18,850 nt of DNA from Smittium culicis (lineage: Eukaryota > Kickxellomycota > Harpellomycetes > Harpellales > Legeriomycetaceae): contig LSSN01005168.1 in NCBI GenBank assembly GCA_001970855.1, positions 1 through 18,850 of the forward strand, written 5' to 3'. Below are positions 1 through 8,341 of this stretch, piece after piece (within the stretch, counting starts at the first letter, position 1; every line of letters begins with the position of its first letter). Under the pieces are notes generated by a model. That model made no database searches and was not told where the DNA came from. It saw only the letters and a list, made by a program, of their open reading frames with translations. A program made the position numbers and the translations under genes.

Positions 1-713
1 GCGAAATTTGTTGTAGCTGTAAATCGTGGATGATATCCCATCAGAGAATAGAAGGGAGTGAATTTTATTGAGGAATGTCTTGCGTTGTTATAGGCGAATT
101 CTGCCAATTTTACCGGATCGCACCAGTCCGATTGCTGATAATTGACGTAGCAGCGGAGGGATTGTTCCAAGATCTGGTTAATTCTTTCCGTTTGCCCGTC
201 GGTTTCTGGATGGAAGCTTGAAGACATCTTCACTTTAATTTTAAATAGCTTCATAATTCTCCTGTAGAACTTTGCTGTGAATTGGGTACCTCTATCCGAA
301 ACAATTTCACTAGGGAACCCATAATGAGAGAATATGTTTTTTATTAACAAATCCAGAGTTTGTTTAGAATCTGGAAGTTTCTTTAATGGTATAAATTTAG
401 CCATTTTTGTGAATCTGTCTACCACTACCAGTACTGTGGTAAACTCTCTTGATTTCGGCAGCTCTACTATGAAATCCAAACTGATTGAGTCCCATGGTTG
501 GGTTGCGACCGGCAATGGTTGAAGCAGACCGTGCTTTTTTCGTTTCTTTGACTTGGTCTTATTGCATATCGAACATGACTTGGTGTAATTTTCGATGTAT
601 TTGTGCATTCTGGGAAGCCAATATACTCTTTTGATTAGGTCCATCGTTTTAGCTATTCCAGGATGTCCAGCTAGCTGCAATTCGTGGAATGATATCGTTA
701 TTTCTGGTATCAT
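1..713 (-). CDS. Integrase portion of pol, open reading frame, partial at window edge
   Basis: After the A7 frameshift the frame is open from about 713 to the left edge with no stop. It holds a HHCC zinc-binding region (FHELQLAGHPG ... CSICNKTK) and a complete DDE catalytic core: Asp at 476-474 (LDFIVELP), Asp at 296-294 (VSDRGTQF) and Glu at 188-186 (HPETDGQTERI). There are 35 residues between the second Asp and the Glu, the D,D(35)E spacing of retroviral-type integrases. It would insert the cDNA copy into the host genome. It lacks its own start and can only be reached through the broken pol frame, so expression is doubtful. The C-terminal part is outside the window. Confidence 0.9.
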   Translation of the reverse strand, partial: MIPEITISFHELQLAGHPGIAKTMDLIKRVYWLPRMHKYIENYTKSCSICNKTKSKKRKKHGLLQPLPVATQPWDSISLDFIVELPKSREFTTVLVVVDRFTKMAKFIPLKKLPDSKQTLDLLIKNIFSHYGFPSEIVSDRGTQFTAKFYRRIMKLFKIKVKMSSSFHPETDGQTERINQILEQSLRCYVNYQQSDWCDPVKLAEFAYNNARHSSIKFTPFYSLMGYHPRFTATTNF

Positions 714-2929
714 TTTTTTCTGGAACATATATCTTTCTCTCTTAAATCAGGAGACCGTCAATAAATTTGCATCTAATGCTGGATTTTGGATCCTTAAGTA
801 TTCTCATAGCGTACGGGTCCAGAAGTGTTTCCTTTTTAATAACTTTAGTAAATACGCCACTCAAAATTATTGTACTAAGAAAGTGAGACGGTATTAGTAT
901 GTTATATATTATAGGTATTTTATCTTTGAATTCTTGTCTGCGTGAAAGTGCATCTGTTTTATCGCCAAGATTTCCTGACTATAATCTATTTTGATATTGA
1001 ATCGCGAAAATTCTTGGGACCACCTAGGGCGGCGCCTGTTTAGAGTTTTAGCGTTCTTAAAATATTTCAAAATTTTGTGATCTGTTAATACTGTGAACTC
1101 GAACTTCGCTCCTTTTAAATAATATCTCCACTCTTTGAGCGCCGTTACTATGGCTAGAAGTTCCTTGTGGTGTACGTTGTAGTTGATCTCTGTGCTTCAG
1201 AATTTCTGAGACAGATATGCAATTGGTTTTAGTTCTCCGTCCTTATCTTCTTGTAACAGTACAGCTCCCATTGCGAAATCGGAAGCGTCAGTTTCTACGA
1301 AATACTTTTGATTTGGGTCTGCATATCGAAGTACAGGTGATTACACAAGCGCCAGTACCAATTTTTTGAAAGCAATGTCGCATTTACTCGTCCAATTGAA
1401 CTTAGTGTTTTTTCTGGTCAGTTCGGTTAGTGGAAGAGCTGTTTGAGAAAGATTTGGAATGAAATTTCTATAATATTTTACAAATCCTAGGAACATTTGA
1501 ATTTCTTTTACTGATGTGGGAGTTTTCCACTCTTTGATGCTTTTAACCTTATACGGGTTGGTTTTAATACCGGAGCCATATACTACATGCCCAAAAAAAT
1601 CTACTTCTTTGACATCGTTCTTGCACTTTTCATGTTTGCAGTAGAGTTCGTTGTCTTTTAGTTTCTGAAGAACTTATATTACATGTTCAGTATGCTCTTA
1701 TGCAGTATTTGAGTATATTATTATATCATCAAGGTACGCGATGACGCATTCGTCTAATACTTCTCTCAGCACATCGTTTATAAAATGTTGAAATGTAGCA
1801 GGAGCGTTGGTCAATCCAAAAGGCATTACTTGATACTCGAAGTGATCGTATCGGCATCTGAAATCTGTTTTCCATTCATCACCAGGTTTTATTCGAACTA
1901 GACTATATGCACCTCTTAAGTCTAACTTTGTAAATATTTTTGCTTTACTAAGTCTGTCAAATGAATCATCGATTCTCGGCAGTGGATGTCTATTTTTGAT
2001 TGTAATAATATTTAGTTTTCTGTAATATACACATAGTCGTAGGTCGCCGTCTTTCTTGTTGGTGAAAATTATAGGTGAGCCGGCTGGCGACTTTGAGTGT
2101 CTTATAAACCCGTTCTTGAGATTTTCATCAATATATTTCTTGAGTGTTTCTAATTCTTTAGGCGAGAGAGAGAGAGAGAGAGAGAGTATATAGGTCCCTA
2201 GGATAGCATAGTGTCTGGGATTAGGACAATCGGGCAGCCGTAACTTCTATGTGGTGGTAATTTCTCTACAGAAATCTTGCTAAATACTTTTTGTAGATTT
2301 ATATACTCTTTGGGCAGGCCTTCCATATTTTGACTAAGCGGTGTTTCATTTTTTGTACAGGTATCTTTGATTTTTGCATGTGTACAGTGAATTGAATTTA
2401 TGGTTGATTTATTGTTGAATGGGTTCTTGCTGAAAGTTACAACTCTAGATTCCCAATCTATATCCGGGTTATTAATTTGTAGCCATTCTAATCCCTGTAC
2501 GATTGGTGTGTTAGGCGCGTGTATCGGGTATAGGTCGACTTCACTATTGTAGATATTGTCAAAAATTGTAGGAATTTTTCTGTATTCTTTTGATATGGGA
2601 GTTTCTGTTAGCGATTTCCCGTCTATAGTTTCTACGTAAATAGGTACCTCCATTGATGAAGGTTATTTAAAATTTTCTCTTGCAAATTCTAGGTCCACGA
2701 AATTATTTGTTGCGCCAGAATCTACTAGGCATATTGTTTTAACGAAAGATTTTTTAATGTTTGAATATACTTTTATTTCGAAAATAAAACGGTTAATGAA
2801 ATAATTTTTTGTATATTTAAAGTTATAGTCATCACTCAACGGTAACTTTCGGTCTACTGTTGAGTGTTGACTTTTCCCGGGATTTTTCTTCGGCGGCAAT
2901 CTAGTACGATATGTCCCTTTCCGCCACAA
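714..2929 (-). pseudogene. pol: pol: protease, reverse transcriptase and RNase H, disrupted
   Basis: The protease motif VDSGATNNFVD lies at about 2728-2696. RT follows with [30 protein letters not shown] and the catalytic YLDD at 1736-1725. RNase H follows with FVETDASDFAMGAVLLQ and TDHKILKYFKNAKTLNRR. Stops lie at 2665, 2200 (TAG), 1700, 1676, 1343, 1199 (TGA) and 744. Frameshifts occur in the GA microsatellite (2164-2186), at about 971-977 (one base lost, after DYSQ; the ALSRR end of RNase H is in another frame) and in an A7 run at 719-713. RT also has VYYR where the family has VDYR. Pol starts in the -1 frame relative to the gag knuckle, so the ancestor probably used a -1 shift. A dead copy. 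Confidence 0.9.
2164..2186. repeat. (GA)n/(CT)n microsatellite inside pol
   Basis: Twenty-three bases of perfect alternating GA (CT on the coding strand) between the PR-RT linker and the first RT segment. The surrounding coding sense is ...[16 protein letters not shown].... The repeat puts the upstream frame (position class of 2653) out of register with the RT frame (class of 1736). A length differing by one dinucleotide unit would bring them into register. This looks like slippage expansion of a short CTCT stretch after the element lost function. Confidence 0.9.
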
Positions 2930-3932
2930 TATAGGAATAGTCCCAATTCGTATCTCCCGGATTTTCCAGCCTCAGTTATGGGTCCTCTAGGTCTTGATTA
3001 TATTGCATCTATTTCCATGTAGACAGTATTTTCTTTATTTTTTCTCATTTCGTTTGTTAGACCGTTTACTGGTTGGTGGTAAAAAAACGGGTTTCTTCTT
3101 CTTTCCTGAAGTTGAGACCCATTGATTTGATCCATAGTGCAGATACGGTTATCTACTCGTACCGAAATTTTTATAGTTTCTTCGAGGGAGTTGGGGAGGT
3201 CCGTAACCATAAGATACTGCATAAACTTTGGGCTTAGACCGCGGAGGAATTGGTCTACGAGGGTAATATTATCGAATCCACTATCCCTAGCTAGGGATCT
3301 AAATTCTGTGGCGTAGGGAATTACTGATCTGGATCCCTGTTTGCAATTTCTTAGCATCACTCGTACCTTGATACAGTAACTCGGATCTGAAAAATTGTTC
3401 CTGAATTCTTCTATGAAGGCTTCATAGTTTTACAGGCATGGTGATTGTTGTAAAAACAAGGTTCCAAACAAATCTGAAGCAGTACCTTGGAGATGAGTTC
3501 CTATGTACAGTATTTTGCTTGAATCTGCTGCGAATAATTCTGGGCTTGAATAAAAGAATATGCTAGTATTCTTAAAAATGACTGGTACTCTGATACTGTT
3601 CGGTCGAACTTGGAGGCATCAGGAATTTTAATTTTATTAGATAGGCTTAGTGTTGCTGGATGAAACGGATTGTGGCTTTCCTGGCTCTCTAGGATCTGAG
3701 CTTGTAGTCTAGCGTTCTCTTGTACTTGCGCCTGTGCTTGAGCCTCGACCTGTGCTTAAACGTATGCTTGAATTTGGGCTTGTACTTGCGCCTGTAATTG
3801 TATTCTTATCTGGTTCTCAATGTACTCTTGTTCAGGAGACATGGTGTTTTCTTGTTTTTGGTTCTGTTGTTAGTCCATTTCTGTGTCTTTTTTTAGGTTG
3901 TCTGGAAAGAACGGTCTTGGTATTCGTGGCAT
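2900..3932 (-). pseudogene. gag: gag of the Ty3/Gypsy element, disrupted
   Basis: The likely start is the ATG at 3932 (MPRIPRPFF). A glutamine/alanine-rich stretch follows, then a retrotrans_gag-type core (around 3360-3000, with YATEFRSLARDSGFDN) and a zinc knuckle near 2940-2895. Breaks are TAA at 3872 and 3758, a one-base loss near 3570 that changes frame, then TAA at 3432 and TAA at 3000. The knuckle keeps YCGGKGHIVLDC, but the first cysteine of the CCHC pattern is phenylalanine (LFLYC instead of the usual C-x2-C). Gag would normally form the particle shell and bind RNA; this copy cannot make a full product. The family call is firm and the start is less so. Confidence 0.85.
3719..3795. repeat. 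Direct repeat inside the gag glutamine-rich tract
   Basis: The 17-base string cttgtacttgcgcctgt occurs at 3719-3735 and again at 3779-3795, exactly 60 bases apart. On the minus strand it encodes part of a QAQVQ-type run. The multiple-of-three spacing points to an in-frame internal duplication that lengthened the Q-rich N-terminal part of gag. Confidence 0.75.
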
Positions 3933-3987
3933 AGGCTAGATAGTTATCTTATGATTGGTTCAGGGAAGTTTTTGTTCTTAATTTTGT

Positions 3988-4000
3988 ATGCTGTTCAAAC
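3988..4000 (-). other. Probable self-primer binding site next to the 5' LTR
   Basis: Immediately after the LTR end (4001) the minus strand reads TTTGAACAGCAT. Eleven bases of it (3998-3988) are the exact reverse complement of ATGCTGTTCAA at 4097-4087 inside the LTR, at the place expected for the transcript start. In the Tf1/sushi group the first bases of the RNA fold back on the PBS and prime minus-strand synthesis, with no tRNA needed. The arrangement here matches that scheme. A tRNA-primed PBS, usually TGG-starting, is not seen at this position. Confidence 0.6.
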
Positions 4001-4220
4001 TGTCAAGACCGGATTTTCAGGGGAGATTTATTAATATGTAAAAGATAATTATAATATGGACTAGGGACTAGGGGAATGGGATATTGTTGAACAGCATTTA
4101 TTTTCATGGAAAAGCATAACGCTGTTCTTATATATGTCTGGGAGAATGGGAAATGTAAAAATAGAAGAAAAAAGTTTGGCCAATAGTTATCTAACAATGG
4201 AGAAGAATCTCATTGTGACA
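4001..4220 (-). repeat. 5' LTR of the Ty3/Gypsy element (220 bp)
   Basis: On the minus strand this stretch starts TGTCA and ends TGACA, a perfect 5-bp terminal inverted repeat of the usual TG...CA form. It ends one or two bases before the primer-binding site and about 70 bases upstream of the gag start. Inside are a TATA-type box (4134-4127, TATATAAG) and an AATAAA-like stretch near 4100. The boundaries come from these end motifs and from the abrupt loss of the LINE-like reading frame at 4220, since the partner LTR is outside the window. The length is short, but within the range of fungal Ty3 elements with self-priming. Confidence 0.75.
4127..4134 (-). promoter_or_regulatory. TATA box of the LTR promoter
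   Basis: TATATAAG on the minus strand inside the LTR. It lies 37 bases upstream of 4097, where the sequence complementary to the primer-binding site begins. That spacing fits a transcription start at or near 4097, although no transcript evidence is available. Confidence 0.5.
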
Positions 4221-4755
4221 TAATAATCAATGGTTTCGCCATAATAAATGTTGATTATGACAAAGAGCTCAATTTTTTTTTTTGCTTTTTCTTGGTACTC
4301 TTTATTAATAAATTTTAAAAATATTGATTTTCTTTTGTTGTCTATTTCAAAACACGTTTGAATACCTCCAAGTTTCTCTAGTATGCTTTCGATGACATCA
4401 TCAATTTATCTGTAATGATCAGTTAGTTTATTGCCCAGTTTGAAGGGTCTACCTCCCTTGCATAACATTTTATTCTCTTTAGGTTAATTCCCTGAGACCA
4501 TTTCCAATAGGGACACTGGTTTATAGCTAGTGTTTTTACTTTTAATTTCTTTCCTAATGCCTATTCGCGAAACTTTGGGAGGCTTCATTTTGGAACTTAA
4601 AACCTTGGCCCAACTTTTGGGAGGTTGAACTTGCTGAATACTTTCTACAGTATCCATTGGGGGTGTTGATTGTCTAGTAGTATATCTAAACTATTAACTC
4701 TATCAGTTTTCGAGTTACTTTTTTGGCTATTGCCAGTTTTAAATTTAGACAGTAT
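4221..4755 (-). pseudogene. Remnant of a LINE ORF1-like protein, interrupted by the LTR
   Basis: On the minus strand one frame from 4657 (ATG, MDTVESIQQVQPPKSWAKVL) stays protein-like down to the LTR edge at 4220, broken only by TAA at 4486 and 4408. Recognisable pieces are SWAKVLSSKMKPPKVSRIG, CKGGRPFKLGNKLTDHYR and IDDVIESILEKLGG. Upstream, another frame from about 4755 (LSKFKTGNSQKSNSKTDRV) joins it if one small indel near 4668 is allowed. Basic, low-complexity N-terminus followed by a GRPF/KLTDHYR-type segment reminds me of ORF1 proteins of fungal non-LTR elements. I recognise no diagnostic catalytic motif, so the family is inference. The rest would lie beyond the other end of the Ty3 insertion, outside the window. 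Confidence 0.5.
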
Positions 4756-5889
4756 TTATTGGTTGTTTTATTTACGTGTCTTTGAAGTAGAAGAGAGAAA
4801 AGCGTTGGCTAATAGTTTTACGAGGCTTTACGTTTGATACGCAATTTTATAACTAGAATATTTTTCATCCAAGGGGCCATACGAATTTAACTAATTATTA
4901 CTTATTGGCATACTGATAATCTCAACCAATAATAATAATATATAAAAATGGATGGCAAATAGGTAGTTGGTTATTAGTATTGAATGAGAGTGTGTGGATT
5001 GTTTTATTGAAATTTTTTATAGGATTTTTTGTTGGTTATTAGCATAAATTAATTGACTAAACAATAGATGAAATTAAGATAATTTGTTTGGAAATGATAA
5101 GACAGTGGATAATCATTTGCTGAAAATAGGTTTGAAGCAAAGAGTTTATAATCATTTGCTGATAATAATTTTGGAATTTAAGCTTATATGCTCATTTGTT
5201 GCATATTGATTTTAAATAAAATATGGCTGAAAAAATCAGAACAATCTATAATAATAGGTAAATTGTCAAAACAAGTGATTTTTAAAGGCAAATAAACGCA
5301 AAGTATTCGACTGCAAAATGGAGTCAAGTGATTTCAAGATAATATTATTGGATTGGAAATAGATTACGAGAATTGAGTGATGGCCAATAAAATCTAGTAT
5401 TACGTGTCGTTTATAAAAAAACGATAAAGTTAGCCCATTTATTTGAATGGGATTTTACTTTAAATATACGCATTATGTAAAGGGTAGGAATTCATGGCGA
5501 TAAAATTAAACAGGAGATAAAACCTATTTTTCTTACCGAGGAAACGAAAAATAACCTAGTTATATTTAGAGCATAATATGAACATATTTAAAATGTTTTT
5601 TTCTAAAAATTAAAAAATTCCTTCTTAATTTTAAACGCCCTTATACTTTTATATTCAAATAGCCAAAAGCAAACTATCATTCTCACTACTAGAACTATAA
5701 TAGGAGAGCTACTATTAACGCACGAATCTAATTCCAACAATAATATATACCAATTCTAACACTGCGTCAACTGCCACATATTATTTTAAAATATTGATTT
5801 TATAATAATTTCTTAGTTTAGGATTTCTTAGTTGAGAATTCACCTTTTTATTATACATTTTTAGCTCTGTTAAATATTTTCTACCGACA
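4756..5889. other. AT-rich intergenic region upstream of the SPF30-like gene
   Basis: No open reading frame or RNA gene is supported. The region holds several CCAAT/ATTGG pentamers (for example near 4903, 4924 and 5382), two copies of TTGGTTATTAG near 4969 and 5032, and a 15-base direct repeat described separately. The last about 250 bases must contain the promoter of the downstream gene, but no convincing core element stands out. Confidence 0.6.
5109..5162. repeat. 15-base direct repeat ATAATCATTTGCTGA
   Basis: Exact copies at 5109-5123 and 5148-5162, 39 bases apart, with a weaker third relative (CTCATTTGTTGCATA) near 5190. They lie in the AT-rich gap far upstream of the SPF30-like gene. 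They could be a local duplication or paired protein-binding sites. Confidence 0.6.
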
Positions 5890-6699
5890 ATGGATTCATC
5901 TGAAATAAGCCTCTACAAAAGCCAGCTTCTTGAAATAGATCTAGCATTAAAAGCTGATCCAGAAAACACCGATCTTTTAGGTTTGAAAAAGGAAATTCAA
6001 GATTTATTGGATTTAACTTCCTCTTTAGTTGAGAATGAAATGGTTAATAGATCTGGATCTAATACACCCAATACCTTGGTAAAAAATGTCGAAGACTCTA
6101 ATCAAGCTTCCTCCGCTGGTTCATCACCAAAATCTAGTAATTCTTTTGATAAAATTAATAATTCTCATACCCCTACTTCACACATATATTCTAATAACAC
6201 TTTAAGCGCAACTAAATGGAAGATTGGCGACGACTGCGCAGCAAAATATTCAGCCGATAACAAATTTTACCCAGCTAAGATAGTTGAAATAACTTCAGGT
6301 AACTCTTTTAAAGTAACTTTTGTTGGGTATGGGAATTCTGAGTTGGTAAATATAGATTCGATAAGGTCCTTAAGTTCCCTGAAGCCAAAGACAAATAAAT
6401 ACAGCAAAGCAACACCAGAAAAAAGAAGCGTTTCAGAATCCAAAGGACAAGAAGTTCCAACCGACAATTTAGCGCCAGGTCAAAGGCCGATGAAGAAGAA
6501 AAAGTCAGGCTCTAAGAACGAGACAGTAGAAGCACAAAAATCATGGCTAGCGTTTACTAAGAGCAATAAAAAGAAGAAAGTGGCCCCCATTAATAGTAGC
6601 TCAATTTTTAAAAGCCCAGAGACGATTGAGGGCAGAGTTGGAGTTATTGGGAGCGGACGGACGATGACACAATTCTCAGAAAGAATTAAGTATCGTTAA
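5890..6699 (+). CDS. SPF30: Tudor-domain splicing factor, SPF30/SMNDC1-like
   Basis: The 269-residue product is close in design to SPF30 (SMNDC1), a nuclear factor that binds symmetrically dimethylated arginine on Sm proteins and helps tri-snRNP join the spliceosome. Residues 1-50 form the acidic helical N-terminus (LYKSQLLEIDLALKADPENT). Residues 52-105 are a Ser/Asn-rich linker. The Tudor domain covers about 110-161 (WKIGDDCAAKYSADNKFY ... VTFVGYGNSELV), with candidate aromatic-cage residues Tyr120, Tyr127, Phe144, Tyr147 and Asn149. A Lys-rich nuclear-localisation stretch (201-206 and 226-230) precedes the conserved tail SIFKSPETIEGRVGV (238-252) ending MTQF. It is somewhat longer than the human protein (about 238 aa), mainly in the linker. 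No intron is needed. The start is the first ATG of the frame and matches the family's N-terminus. Confidence 0.9.
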   Translation: MDSSEISLYKSQLLEIDLALKADPENTDLLGLKKEIQDLLDLTSSLVENEMVNRSGSNTPNTLVKNVEDSNQASSAGSSPKSSNSFDKINNSHTPTSHIYSNNTLSATKWKIGDDCAAKYSADNKFYPAKIVEITSGNSFKVTFVGYGNSELVNIDSIRSLSSLKPKTNKYSKATPEKRSVSESKGQEVPTDNLAPGQRPMKKKKSGSKNETVEAQKSWLAFTKSNKKKKVAPINSSSIFKSPETIEGRVGVIGSGRTMTQFSERIKYR

Positions 6700-8329
6700 A
6701 TTAATAATTATAATTTAATTTATTTTATTTTGACTATTTTTATTCGATTATGTATATATAATTTTTCACATGACACTTCGGATGAGGATGGATATGGTAA
6801 TAAAATAAGTATTATATCAAAATTTTAGATTATTTTTTAAAATTTTTATCCATAAGAATGTTTATAGGACAAGGTACTGGAAGCTATTAAATTTTCACAA
6901 TCACCTAGTATGTAGTTGAATTAGCATTTTAATGTCGAATTGCGAAATATTTATTATCTTCGGTAGAGAGATGCGTCTTAATTTCTCATGAGGTAGAAAA
7001 CGTTATTCGAATAATATTTTAAACTGAAAATCTGTTTTATAACCATTAGAATAGTTTGTTTATAGACTACTTTTATTTTTGTTTCAATGAACGATTTTAG
7101 ATGAAGTCTAGATGAAAACCTTTTAAAAAACAACACCTATCTTTAGATCTCTTTTATAATTACAAATCGAGCGGAAATATAATTAGAAATTGGGGTTATA
7201 AAGACTGTCCCCTTGTTTATCATAGGATTATAAGTTACTAAATGACAATACGGATGATTTATTGTACCTGTCCCAATGGTTCTCGCTGAAAATTTGATGC
7301 TAAATTCGCCTTTATCCCTTTTACGGGCGTTAGACCATTCTTTGAACTACTAAATATATCCAACTATATCCAATAAAAATAGCTTAATTCCGAGCTTCAT
7401 AAAAATATTGGTTTGCATATGTTATGGGACCAAATAACAAATTTGCCTATAAATATTTTACGAATCAACAAATTCATTTTTCTTAAGAGTGTTTACGCGG
7501 CAGGGATTAATATTATTTAGGAAGCTCAGAACTTTTAAATTTATTTTATATAACTCCTCAATATAGAAATGATTTAATATATTTTTAGTGCGTATTATTT
7601 GATAAACTAATAAATTGGACTATTATTTATTAATATTCCCTTTTTGTTATATGCCGAATAGATAAATTAGAATGTTATGAAAGTTGTATTTAGAATCAAA
7701 TGTAAATATTTCTGATTTTTAATTGGGTGTGATTAAAATGATTTACAAATAGTTTATAAAAACAATAACTTCGTGGTGGGGAGGTGGGACTAGTATAATT
7801 GTGTACTAGTATAAAAAGTCTTGATTTGACGAGCAGCAGATGTTCGAAGTGATGATTAAACTGTTTTTGCAGATAATAAGTGAAATTGTAAATTATGTTG
7901 TAAATCGAGGAAAAGACTCAAAGTAAGACCATTAGTTAAGTGAAGAGAGACGACTAATGTACTAGAATTATATAATTTACATTTTGACTTGAATAAATTC
8001 AGTTCAAAAACACTAAGTGAAGCGATATTATGTTAAAACCTTTAGAGGCGCAGTTAAAATTTTAATTTTTTCCAAGAATTTTTAGAGGTTCTAAATTTAA
8101 ATGAATTGTGAGTTGGATTAACTTGTTAAATTGTATGGTTTTAGATGGCAAGTAGAAAGTTAATATTATAAATTGAGGAAATAAAAAAACCCCCCTCAAA
8201 GATTCTATGGCAGCGCTTTCTTCTAAAAAATGAAATATGAAAACAATTTTTAGCGCGAATTTGTAGCCGAGGTAAAAGTAGTTATTAAGCTAAATGTTAT
8301 CAATTGGCGAAATTGTCTCGTTGGAATAG

Positions 8330-8341
8330 ATCGGCGCCGAT
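8330..8341. repeat. 12-bp perfect palindrome ATCGGCGCCGAT
   Basis: A perfect dyad with eight G/C bases in a row at its centre, in otherwise very AT-rich intergenic DNA about 0.7 kb upstream of the BAR-PH gene. A binding site for a dimeric regulator is one possibility; chance is another. Confidence 0.7.

Larger units (their letters stand above)
1..4220 (-). mobile_element. Ty3/Gypsy LTR retrotransposon, 5' part, degenerate, cut by window edge
   Basis: Read on the minus strand from 4220 towards 1, the order is LTR (4220-4001), a primer-binding site next to it, gag with a zinc knuckle, then protease, reverse transcriptase, RNase H and integrase. This is the Ty3/Gypsy (Metaviridae) order, in which integrase follows RNase H. 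The 3' end of integrase, any chromodomain and the 3' LTR lie beyond position 1. The copy is not autonomous: 11 in-frame stops and at least four frameshifts were traced in gag and pol, detailed in the entries below. The element sits inside an older LINE-like reading frame. The target-site duplication cannot be tested because only one end is present. Confidence 0.95.

Noticed and set aside
334..897. Plus-strand open frames of 62 and 100 codons
   Set aside because: They lie antisense to integrase and the RNase H-integrase linker, have no protein-like features and are explained as shadows of pol.
3734..3934. Plus-strand hydrophobic 66-codon frame
   Set aside because: It is the complement of the Q-rich gag N-terminus; the codons antisense to Gln/Ala give Leu/Val-type residues.
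4003..4197. Minus-strand 64-codon frame
   Set aside because: It lies wholly within the LTR, which is non-coding in Ty3-type elements.
6267..6467. Minus-strand 66-codon frame across the Tudor domain
   Set aside because: Antisense shadow of the SPF30-like gene.
7789..7814. Repeat ACTAGTATAA ... ACTAGTATAA considered as a transposon or recombination site
   Set aside because: Only 10 bases, AT-rich, and no associated gene or inverted structure; probably chance or a tiny duplication.
7842..7870. GTGATGATT considered as a box C of a C/D snoRNA
   Set aside because: No D box (CTGA) or terminal stem at a suitable distance could be found.
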